Assembly: GCA_036478235.1 (NCBI GenBank)
Contig: JAZGDZ010000031.1
Coordinates: 1-7,767, forward strand
Reading direction: 5' to 3'
Source: JACZWZ01 sp036478235
Lineage (GTDB): Bacteria > Actinomycetota > Acidimicrobiia > Spongiisociales > UBA11373
Length of the DNA: 7,767 nucleotides
Shown here: in pieces, positions 1-4,806 of the stretch
How positions within the stretch are numbered: position 1 is the first letter of the stretch
Layout of the letters: the number at the start of each line of letters is the position of its first letter
Made by a program: the position numbers and the translations under genes
The notes under the pieces: model-generated
What the model was told of the DNA's origin: nothing
The model's input: the letters and a program-made list of their open reading frames with translations, nothing else
Database searches by the model: none

Positions 1-24
1 CTGTCGGCGCGCCCTCTGAACGGA

Positions 25-30
25 TACCCT
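25..30 (+). promoter_or_regulatory. Predicted -10 box of a leaderless promoter
   Basis: TACCCT fits the actinobacterial -10 pattern TAnnnT and is followed by exactly six bases before the ATG at 37, so transcription would begin at the start codon. The only purine-rich stretch upstream, GAAGAG at 31-36, abuts the ATG and is too close to act as a ribosome binding site. The -35 region lies at the window edge and cannot be judged. The same geometry recurs upstream of 932, 3327 and 4807. Confidence 0.55.
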
Positions 31-36
31 GAAGAG

Positions 37-681
37 ATGCTCGCAGCCGTATATCCCCTCGATCCGTCGCCGGGCTTGTCGCAGGCCTTGCTTGGGGCCG
101 GCATCCGGCCCGTCCCGGTAGGCGACGCCGCGGCCGTGGCGGACCTCGAACCGGAGGAGGGATGGGCGGTGGCGGTCGTCGAGCTCGGCCTCGATCCGGC
201 GGTCGGCCTGGCGGTGGCGAGACGCATTCACGCCGATGCGACCGCGCCGGTCCTGGTCGTGGCCGACCGAACCCATACGCGTGAGCTCGCCGAGGCGATC
301 TGCGACGACTTTGTGCTCACGCCGGTCGATCCCGACGAGCTGGCGACTCGCATCGCAAGGCTGACGGGACGAGCCGATCCGGCCATGGAGGAGACCGTGA
401 CGTTCAAGGACCTCTCGCTCAACCTCGCCACCTACCAGGCCGCTCTCGGTGACGAGCCGATCGACCTCACCTTCATGGAGTACGAGTTGCTGCGATTCTT
501 TGCCACCCACTCGGGCCGGGTGTGGTCGCGTGAGCAACTGCTGTCCCGGGTCTGGGGCTACGACTACTTCGGTGGAGCCCGCACCGTCGACGTCCACGTC
601 CGAAGGCTCCGCGCCAAGCTCGGCGAGGAACGCGCCTCCTGGATCACCACCGTCCGCAGCGTCGGCTATCGGTTTGGGTAG
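37..681 (+). CDS. Orphan OmpR/PhoB-type (GlnR-like) response regulator with degenerate receiver
   Basis: 214-residue transcription factor. The C-terminal half (about residues 120-214) is a clear winged-helix effector domain: DLTFMEYELL at 143-152, VWGYDYFGG at 172-180, and a recognition helix RTVDVHVRRLRAKLG at 182-196. From memory this block is very close to actinobacterial GlnR, the global nitrogen regulator, but MtrA/PhoP-type regulators share much of it. The N-terminal domain (1-110) has receiver-like length and spacing but lacks the phosphorylation chemistry. The phospho-acceptor Asp position reads E49 (in VVEL), the acidic pair near the N-terminus is absent apart from D9, and the conserved Lys-Pro is T95-P96. 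It therefore probably works without phosphorylation, as GlnR is thought to. No histidine kinase is adjacent. The ATG at 37 is chosen because of the leaderless promoter geometry. The winged-helix class is certain; the GlnR assignment is inference. Confidence 0.88.
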   Translation: MLAAVYPLDPSPGLSQALLGAGIRPVPVGDAAAVADLEPEEGWAVAVVELGLDPAVGLAVARRIHADATAPVLVVADRTHTRELAEAICDDFVLTPVDPDELATRIARLTGRADPAMEETVTFKDLSLNLATYQAALGDEPIDLTFMEYELLRFFATHSGRVWSREQLLSRVWGYDYFGGARTVDVHVRRLRAKLGEERASWITTVRSVGYRFG

Positions 682-729
682 TCCTTAGTCCTAAGTCCTA
701 AGTCCTTAGTCCAGACTCCAGACTCCTAA
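681..729. repeat. Seven-unit degenerate heptamer array
   Basis: Seven consecutive 7-bp units starting in the stop codon of the regulator: GTCCTTA, GTCCTAA, GTCCTAA, GTCCTTA, GTCCAGA, CTCCAGA, CTCCTAA. The first units carry AGTCC; the last two carry the reverse-complementary core GACTCC, so the array changes orientation internally. There is no room for a gene. It could affect transcript ends or be a mobile/slippage repeat; nothing here settles which. Confidence 0.8.
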
Positions 730-742
730 ACCAGCAAGGGGA

Positions 743-814
743 GCAATCGCCTCGCAGACTCGGCGGGCAATCACCGCGTGGGCAATCGCCTCGCAGACTC
801 GGCGGGCAATCACC
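743..814. repeat. 39-bp tandem duplication (33 bp identical core, two copies)
   Basis: The 33-bp sequence at 743-775 (beginning GCAATCGCCTCGC and ending GGGCAATCACC) is repeated without mismatch at 782-814, giving a 39-bp period. It lies in the gene-free stretch between the regulator and the small membrane protein. Perfect identity suggests a recent duplication. Each copy contains GGGCAATC/GCAATC words, so the unit may itself derive from a smaller repeat. I see no credible coding potential in the whole 682-931 spacer. Confidence 0.85.
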
Positions 815-839
815 AACCAGCACTTGACGCGCTCGAGCT

Positions 840-862
840 GGAGACTGGGGACTGGGGACTGG
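840..862. repeat. Heptamer array, GGGGACT type
   Basis: Units GGAGACT, GGGGACT, GGGGACT followed by GG. Read on the other strand they are CCAGTCC/CCAGTCT, sharing the AGTC core and 7-bp period of the array at 681-729. Confidence 0.75.
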
Positions 863-882
863 CTTCATCGGACATCGGGCAG

Positions 883-910
883 CTCCAGACTCCAGACTCC
901 CGACTCCCGC
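883..910. repeat. Heptamer array, CTCCAGA type, over a promoter
   Basis: Units CTCCAGA, CTCCAGA, CTCCCGA, CTCCCGC. The first two match units at the end of the 681-729 array. The array covers roughly -49 to -22 relative to the inferred transcription start at 932, so it occupies the -35 region of the next gene and could influence its expression. Confidence 0.75.
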
Positions 911-919
911 CTTTCCGGG

Positions 920-925
920 TACCGT
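920..925 (+). promoter_or_regulatory. Predicted -10 box of a leaderless promoter
   Basis: TACCGT (TAnnnT), then six bases, then ATG at 932. No purine-rich Shine-Dalgarno sequence precedes the ATG. Same spacing as at 25-30, 3315-3320 and 4795-4800. Confidence 0.55.
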
Positions 926-931
926 CCGGGT

Positions 932-1276
932 ATGCCAGAAGATCAGCCGCTGAGCAGCGGGGAGATGATCCGCCGAGCGCGGCGGCAGCTCTCGGCAACG
1001 CACGTACCCACGGCGGAGGAGGCCGAACAGGCGACCGTCGAGCTCGACGAGGCCGACGAAGTCGAGGAGATCGAGGAGCCGGCGGAGATCGAATTCGAGG
1101 CGCGCCCGTCCCGGCCCCGTCCAGTCCGGGCGCGACCGCGCCGGAACCATCCCGTGGCCGGGCCCACCTTCCGGACCACGCCCCAGAGTCAACGCGTGGC
1201 GGCGGCCATTGCGGTGGCAATGCTGATCATGAGCGTCGCAGTGGCGATAGCCCTCCTCGCCACCGGGAATCCTTAG
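932..1276 (+). CDS. Small single-pass membrane protein of unknown function
   Basis: 114 residues; I do not recognise a family. Three parts are visible: a polar N-terminal region (1-28) with a basic patch RRARR at 14-18; a strongly acidic stretch (29-57, many Glu/Asp); and an Arg/Pro-rich segment (59-74). A hydrophobic helix follows at about 88-111, rich in Ala, Val, Ile and Leu. Only four residues follow it, so it looks tail-anchored with the charged region in the cytoplasm; the basic residues before the helix agree with that by the positive-inside rule. An in-frame ATG at 824 would add 36 residues encoded by heptamer repeats. I reject it because the ATG at 932 has the leaderless promoter spacing and the protein composition becomes natural there. 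The stop codon lies inside the terminator hairpin. Confidence 0.68.
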   Translation: MPEDQPLSSGEMIRRARRQLSATHVPTAEEAEQATVELDEADEVEEIEEPAEIEFEARPSRPRPVRARPRRNHPVAGPTFRTTPQSQRVAAAIAVAMLIMSVAVAIALLATGNP

Positions 1277-1306
1277 AGCGTCCGCAAATAGGCGGACGCT
1301 CTAAGG
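1271..1306. terminator. Perfect 15-bp inverted repeat, likely bidirectional terminator
   Basis: CCTTAGAGCGTCCGC at 1271-1285 is the exact reverse complement of 1292-1306, with a six-base loop AAATAG. It lies between the converging ends of the small membrane protein gene (stop at 1274-1276, inside the stem) and the ALDH gene (stop at 1316). No T-run follows on either side, which is common for actinobacterial hairpin terminators. Its symmetry lets it serve both transcripts. Confidence 0.8.
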
Positions 1307-1315
1307 CGATGCTGA

Positions 1316-2836
1316 TCAGCCGAACTCGATGCCCTGAGCGAGGGGCAGCTCGGAACTCCAGTTGATCGTGTTCGTCTGCCGGCGCATGTATGCCTTCCAG
1401 GCGTCGGATCCCGACTCCCGGCCACCGCCGGTCTCTTTCTCACCGCCGAACGCCCCGCCGATCTCGGCACCAGAGGTGCCAATGTTGACGTTGGCGATCC
1501 CGCAGTCGGATCCCTCATGTGAAAGGAATAGCTCCGCCGACCGCATGCTGTCCGTGAAGATCGCAGATGACAGTCCCTGACGCACGCCGTTTTGAATGGT
1601 GACCGCATCATGGACATCTTCTGCCTCGATCAGATACAGGACGGGAGCAAAGGTCTCCTCCTGGACGATCTCGGCGTCTCCGCCGATCTCGATGATCGTG
1701 GGCTCGACGAAGTGGCCCCCGAGGCCGGTGTCTACCCGCTTGCCTCCCGTGAGTACCTTGCCGCCCTGCTTCTCGGCGAGTTCGATGGCCGTCAGCATGG
1801 TGTTGACCGCCTGTTCGTTGGCGAGCGGTCCCATGAGGGTTGCCGGTTCGAGCGGATCGCCAATCTGGATCTGCTGATAGGCGCCGATGAGGCGCTTCTC
1901 CACCTCCCCTTTGATGCCCTTTTCGACGATCAAACGACGAGTCGTGGTGCAGCGCTGACCGGCCGTCCCGACGGCGCCGAACAGCACGGCCCGGGTGACC
2001 ATCTCGATGTCGGCATCATCGAGGACTATCACCGCGTTGTTGCCGCCCAACTCGAGGAGCGAACGGCCCAGCCGCTTGGCGACGGCCACCCCCACCGTCT
2101 CACCCATGTTGCAGGACCCGGTGGCGGAAATCAGCGGCACCCGGCGATCGTTGATCAGTCGATCGCCCACCGCGCTCCCCCGGCCGACCAGAAGGTTGAA
2201 GACGCCCTCGAACCCGGTGCCTTCCATGACCTCGTGACAGATCTTGGTGACGGCGACGGCCGAGAGCGGGACCTGTGAAGAGGGCTTCCAAACATTGGTG
2301 TCACCGCACACGGAGGAGAGGAACGTGTTCCACGACCACACCGCCACCGGGAAGTTGAAGGAGCTGATCACTCCGACGACGCCGAGAGGATGCCATTGTT
2401 CGTACATGCGGTGCCGGGGACGCTCCGAGGTCATCGTGAGGCCGTACAGCTGTCGCGACAGACCCACGGCGAAATCGGCGACGTCGATCATCTCCTGGAC
2501 TTCGCCCTCACCCTCGGCCTGGATCTTGCCCATCTCGAGCGAAACCAGAGCGCCGAGCGCCTCCTTCTTCTCGCGCAGCGCGTTGCCGATGAGTCGGACG
2601 AACTCGCCCCGCCGAGGCGCCGGGAGCATCCGCCACCGCAGGAAGGTCTCCTCGGCCGAGGCGATGATCTTCTCGTAGTCGTCTTCGGAGCATTGCGTCA
2701 CGCTGGCGATGGTCTCCGTCGTGGTGGGGTTCTCGACCGCGAGCGTGTCCCCGGAGGTATCGAGCCAGCCTGCCGCATAGCCACCGCTGTTGACGTCCTC
2801 GAGCCCGAGTGCCTCGAAGATCTCGTCCTTGGTCAT
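1316..2836 (-). CDS. ALDH7-family dehydrogenase, probable L-aminoadipate-semialdehyde (piperideine-6-carboxylate) dehydrogenase
   Basis: 506-residue cytoplasmic NAD(P)-dependent aldehyde dehydrogenase of the antiquitin (ALDH7) type. It would oxidise alpha-aminoadipate semialdehyde to aminoadipate in lysine catabolism. Visible catalytic features: SFNFP with Asn161, general-base Glu262 in LELGGNN, nucleophile Cys296 in GQRCTTTRR. The C-terminal signature NIGTSGAEIGGAFGGEK near 458-474, followed by TGGGRESGSDAWKAYMRR and LPLAQGI, is characteristic of ALDH7. Glu115 and Arg295 align, by a constant six-residue offset from memory, with the Glu and Arg that bind the aminoadipate end of the substrate in antiquitin. 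The ATG at 2836 is preceded by AGAGGAG at good spacing and lies 13 bases after the ridA stop, so the two are probably one transcript. Longer in-frame readings would run into ridA. Family certain; exact substrate is inference. Confidence 0.9.
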   Translation of the reverse strand: MTKDEIFEALGLEDVNSGGYAAGWLDTSGDTLAVENPTTTETIASVTQCSEDDYEKIIASAEETFLRWRMLPAPRRGEFVRLIGNALREKKEALGALVSLEMGKIQAEGEGEVQEMIDVADFAVGLSRQLYGLTMTSERPRHRMYEQWHPLGVVGVISSFNFPVAVWSWNTFLSSVCGDTNVWKPSSQVPLSAVAVTKICHEVMEGTGFEGVFNLLVGRGSAVGDRLINDRRVPLISATGSCNMGETVGVAVAKRLGRSLLELGGNNAVIVLDDADIEMVTRAVLFGAVGTAGQRCTTTRRLIVEKGIKGEVEKRLIGAYQQIQIGDPLEPATLMGPLANEQAVNTMLTAIELAEKQGGKVLTGGKRVDTGLGGHFVEPTIIEIGGDAEIVQEETFAPVLYLIEAEDVHDAVTIQNGVRQGLSSAIFTDSMRSAELFLSHEGSDCGIANVNIGTSGAEIGGAFGGEKETGGGRESGSDAWKAYMRRQTNTINWSSELPLAQGIEFG

Positions 2837-2849
2837 CTCTCTGCTCCTC

Positions 2850-3230
2850 TCAGCGCGCTGCGACGACTTCGATTTCGACCCGGAACCCGATCGGGAGCGC
2901 CGCCACCTGGAAGGTGGAGCGCGCCGGTGGCTCTCCGGTGAAAGACTGTTCGTACACCTCATTGACGGCTCCGAAGTCCCCGATGTCGGTGAGGAAGATG
3001 CTCGTCTTGACGATGTCGTCGTACCCGAGGCCGACGTCGGTCAGGATCGCCCCGATGTTCTTCATGACCTGCACCACCTCGGCGGCAACCGTGTCGTCGA
3101 CCCTGTCACCGGTGGCCGGATCAAGCGCCACTTGCCCCGACAGGAACACGAAACCGTTCGCCTCGGCGGCGATCGAGTACGGACCGACGGGCGAAGGTCC
3201 ACTGCTGATCGACGGCACGGACTTGGGCAC
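2850..3230 (-). CDS. ridA: RidA/YjgF family imine deaminase
   Basis: 126-residue RidA-type enamine/imine hydrolase. The family hydrolyses reactive 2-aminoacrylate and related imines released by PLP enzymes, acting as a trimer in the cytoplasm. Visible marks: the N-terminal PVGPYS motif with Tyr18, FLSGQV at 29-34, the substrate-binding Arg104 in PPARS, and Glu119 in VEIEV, all matching the E. coli RidA active-site pattern. The length is normal for the family. The start is GTG at 3230, preceded by GAGGGAG about six bases upstream; upstream in-frame codons belong to the control region. It is the first gene of a likely two-gene transcript with the ALDH7 gene. The co-location suggests it may handle a cyclic or linear imine in lysine breakdown, which is inference. 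Confidence 0.9.
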   Translation of the reverse strand: MPKSVPSISSGPSPVGPYSIAAEANGFVFLSGQVALDPATGDRVDDTVAAEVVQVMKNIGAILTDVGLGYDDIVKTSIFLTDIGDFGAVNEVYEQSFTGEPPARSTFQVAALPIGFRVEIEVVAAR

Positions 3231-3259
3231 TGTTGCTCCCTCGTGAGTGATCTGAGGGC

Positions 3260-3265
3260 AGGCTA
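3260..3265 (-). promoter_or_regulatory. Candidate -10 box for ridA-ALDH7
   Basis: On the minus strand TAGCCT fits TAnnnT and would place the start of transcription near 3253, leaving a leader of about 22 bases that contains the ridA ribosome binding site. No convincing -35 box. Unlike its divergent neighbour, this transcript would have a conventional leader. Confidence 0.35.
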
Positions 3266-3271
3266 ATGGGG

Positions 3272-3285
3272 CGCACGATCGTGCG
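3272..3285. promoter_or_regulatory. 14-bp perfect palindrome, candidate operator
   Basis: CGCACGATCGTGCG reads identically on both strands and sits in the 96-bp divergent control region between ridA and the ureohydrolase-fold gene. It is centred near -25 relative to the inferred ridA start (between -10 and -35) and near -48 relative to the inferred start at 3327. A dimeric repressor bound there could block ridA-ALDH7 and influence the divergent gene. The binding protein is unknown. Confidence 0.4.
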
Positions 3286-3314
3286 GTCCGACGCACACCC
3301 GTCACGCCGGGCGT

Positions 3315-3320
3315 TACCTT
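3315..3320 (+). promoter_or_regulatory. Predicted -10 box of a leaderless promoter
   Basis: TACCTT (TAnnnT), six bases, then ATG at 3327; no Shine-Dalgarno sequence is present. Third instance of this geometry in the window. Confidence 0.55.
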
Positions 3321-3326
3321 GGGCGC

Positions 3327-4079
3327 ATGAGCATCATCGCGGTCCCGTTCTTCATGGGTGATCCGATGCCCGGTCTCCGGGTTCCTTCGCCCAACGAGGT
3401 CCTCGATCTCCCGCTGCCCGAAGGCGATCCCCAACACCGCATGGCCGTCCTCTACCGACACCTGGCCGATCGCGTTGCTTCACTCGACGATCCCGTGGTC
3501 TATGCCGGGGATTGTGTCAGCACGATCGGGGTCCTCGCCGGACTCGAACGGAAGGACGTCCACCCCACCATGCTCTTCTTCGACGCCCATGGTGACTTCA
3601 ACACATGGGAGACGACGCCGTCCGGGTTCATCGGGGGTATGCCGCTGGCGATGCTGACCGGCCGCGGCGAGCAAACGATCGTCGAAGGCGTCGGGCTGAC
3701 GCCACTCCCCGACGAGCAAGTCGTCCTGATCGATGCGAGAGACCTCGACCCAGGCGAAGACGACGCCGTCGGCGCGTCGGGCGTCCGACATGCCACCGTC
3801 GCCGAAATCGCGACACAGTCTCCCCCAGATGGCCCCCTCTACGTCCACGTCGACGCCGATGTCGTCAACCCGGACGAGATGCCCGCGATGAACTATCCGG
3901 CGCCGGGCGGGCCGTCGCTCGAGGAGGTCAACAGGGCACTGGAGCGGCTCGCGACCACAGGCCATGTGGTGGCGTTCTCCCTCTCCTCCTGGAACCCGGA
4001 CTTGCCCGGAGCGGACCGCGCCGCGGCTGCCGCCCTCGAGTTGGCGTCGCCGTTCCTCGGGGCTTCTGAAGGCGGCTGA
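3327..4079 (+). CDS. Divergent arginase/agmatinase-fold (ureohydrolase) protein
   Basis: 250 residues, somewhat short for the family. The binuclear metal core is largely visible: DAHGD at 86-90 followed by Asn92 (family DAHxDxN), and DAD at 176-178 (family DxDxxDP, here DADVVNP). Three other canonical positions are changed. The GGDHS motif reads AGDCV at 60-64, so a metal-ligand His is replaced by Cys63. The loop HGxP reads GGMPL at 103-107. The C-terminal Glu that binds the guanidinium group, usually in an E-x-NP context, appears to be Ser221 in SSWNP. The fold and at least one metal site are likely, but ordinary arginase or agmatinase activity is doubtful and the substrate unknown. It is transcribed divergently from ridA-ALDH7, suggesting a shared amino-acid or nitrogen pathway. 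Start chosen on the leaderless spacing. Confidence 0.82.
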   Translation: MSIIAVPFFMGDPMPGLRVPSPNEVLDLPLPEGDPQHRMAVLYRHLADRVASLDDPVVYAGDCVSTIGVLAGLERKDVHPTMLFFDAHGDFNTWETTPSGFIGGMPLAMLTGRGEQTIVEGVGLTPLPDEQVVLIDARDLDPGEDDAVGASGVRHATVAEIATQSPPDGPLYVHVDADVVNPDEMPAMNYPAPGGPSLEEVNRALERLATTGHVVAFSLSSWNPDLPGADRAAAAALELASPFLGASEGG

Positions 4080-4091
4080 AAGACCCCGGCG

Positions 4092-4172
4092 TTGGTGCGA
4101 AGCGGCTGCGCGCCGGTCCACCCCCCACCTTTGGTGCGAAGCGGCTGCGCCGCGCCGGGCCACCCCCCACCA
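4092..4172. repeat. Two-copy direct repeat downstream of the ureohydrolase-fold gene
   Basis: TTGGTGCGAAGCGGCTGCGC occurs at 4092-4111 and again at 4131-4150, 39 bases apart. Each copy is followed by a similar CCGGnCCACCCCCCACC segment; the second copy has three extra bases. Non-coding by appearance, and adjoining the hairpin cluster to its right. Confidence 0.8.
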
Positions 4173-4188
4173 ATCGGCTTCGCCGATT
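4172..4188. repeat. Short hairpin
   Basis: AATCGGC, loop TTC, GCCGATT: a perfect 7-bp stem directly before the first GCAA-loop hairpin. Part of its right arm (TTCGCCGATTG) is repeated before the second hairpin. Confidence 0.6.
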
Positions 4189-4189
4189 G

Positions 4190-4283
4190 ACTCCCCCGCA
4201 AGGGGGGAGTGGTTCCTTTCGCCGATTGACTCCCCCGCAAGGGGGAGTGCTCCTTCGCTTGCTAACTCCCCCGCAAGGGGAGA
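4190..4283. repeat. Cluster of three GCAA-loop hairpins, REP-like; probable terminator region
   Basis: Three near-identical hairpins have ACTCCCCC on the left, a GCAA tetraloop (GNRA type, unusually stable in RNA) and GGGGGAGT on the right: 4190-4210 (one extra G), 4229-4248 (perfect 8-bp stem) and 4265-4283 (weaker right arm). They are spaced 39 and 36 bases apart and the first two are preceded by TTCGCCGATTG. Similar C-rich/G-rich intergenic repeats are widespread in bacterial genomes and often cause false gene calls. The gene-free stretch 4080-4343 separates two convergent genes, so these may end both transcripts. I see nothing coding in it. Confidence 0.75.
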
Positions 4284-4343
4284 GAACAAGAGGGCGCGTC
4301 ACTACAGGATCAATGGAGGGTCGTCAGAAGGTCGATGGCGAGA

Positions 4344-4703
4344 TCAGCTGAAGGAGTTGCCGCACCCGCAGGCGCGCTCGACATTCGGGTTGTTGATGTG
4401 GAACCCGGCGCCTTCGAGAGTGTCGCGGTAGTCGACCTCGGCGCCCTTGACCTTCTCCATGCTCTGCGGGTCCACCACGAGCCGGACACCGTCGAAGGTG
4501 CTCACGATGTCACCGTCGTCGATCCGCGAGTCGAGTTCGAGCTGGTAGCTGAAGCCGGAGCACCCTCCGGGGCGCACCCCGAGCCGCAAGGCCAGGTCGG
4601 AGTCGTCCTCGCGAGCGATGAGCTCAGCAACCTTGGCTGCCGCGGCAGAGGTCAGTATCACCTTGGGCTCGGCTGCCCGGGGCGTGATCGAGATCGCCTG
4701 CAT
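4344..4703 (-). CDS. A-type iron-sulfur cluster carrier (IscA/ErpA/SufA family)
   Basis: 119-residue HesB/IscA-family protein that binds an Fe-S cluster and passes it to target apoproteins in the cytoplasm. The three ligand cysteines are present: Cys48 in RPGGCSGFSY, and Cys112 and Cys114 in the C-terminal ACGCGNSFS. Length and the short post-motif tail are normal. The ATG at 4703 is chosen because GAGGAG lies four bases upstream; a longer in-frame reading to 4748 would run through the predicted promoter. Which member (ErpA, IscA or SufA) cannot be decided from sequence alone; lone actinobacterial copies are usually ErpA-like. It diverges from mrp, another Fe-S factor, across 103 bp, which supports a shared role. 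Confidence 0.93.
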   Translation of the reverse strand: MQAISITPRAAEPKVILTSAAAAKVAELIAREDDSDLALRLGVRPGGCSGFSYQLELDSRIDDGDIVSTFDGVRLVVDPQSMEKVKGAEVDYRDTLEGAGFHINNPNVERACGCGNSFS

Positions 4704-4733
4704 GGTGCTCCTCGTCCGTGGCGTGGAAACGCG

Positions 4734-4763
4734 ATTGTAAACGACCACAACACCCTACTTGAA
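4734..4763 (-). promoter_or_regulatory. Predicted promoter of the A-type carrier gene
   Basis: On the minus strand a near-consensus -10 box TACAAT (4739-4734) lies 18 bases downstream of TTCAAG (4763-4758), a partial match to a -35 box. Transcription would start near 4727, giving a leader of about 24 bases that carries the ribosome binding site. Confidence 0.5.
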
Positions 4764-4794
4764 CCCTCTGTTCCGGTACGGCACACCCCCTAAC

Positions 4795-4800
4795 TACGGT
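4795..4800 (+). promoter_or_regulatory. Predicted -10 box of a leaderless promoter (mrp)
   Basis: TACGGT (TAnnnT), six bases, then ATG at 4807. TTCCGG at 4771-4776, 18 bases upstream, is a weak -35 candidate. This placement argues that the true mrp start is 4807 and not the in-frame TTG at 4759. Confidence 0.55.
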
Positions 4801-4806
4801 GGCCGC

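Noticed and set aside
681..910. Heptamer arrays and 39-bp repeats considered as a replication origin (iterons) or CRISPR.
   Set aside because: No DnaA-box consensus, Rep gene or AT-rich unwinding region is nearby, and the units are too short and degenerate for CRISPR.
810..1220. Long open frames on both strands over the 700-1365 region (for example minus 1220-810 and 1192-698, plus 778-1365).
   Set aside because: They run across the heptamer arrays and 39-bp repeats and are shadows of the 932-1276 gene; composition is Pro/Arg/Ser-rich without domains. The 932 frame has a promoter with matching spacing and a clear membrane helix.
1592..2278. Plus-strand 228-codon frame opposite the ALDH gene.
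   Set aside because: It is antisense to an unmistakable ALDH7 protein, shows no domain, and is the usual GC-rich mirror frame.
4190..4283. Possible CRISPR array, because of three similar repeats with similar spacing.
   Set aside because: The spacers are short (about 16-20 bases), partly identical between units, and there are no cas genes; the units are hairpin repeats.
3480..4289. Minus-strand frame encoding repeated PLAGES-type peptides.
   Set aside because: The repeats are translations of the GCAA-loop hairpins; such peptides are a known artefact of C-rich/G-rich intergenic repeats. The rest is antisense to the ureohydrolase-fold gene.
4759..4806. N-terminal extension of Mrp from the TTG at 4759.
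   Set aside because: It would run through the predicted -10 box and adds residues (NPLFRYGTPPNYGGR) unlike the DUF59 domain start; ATG 4807 fits the leaderless spacing.
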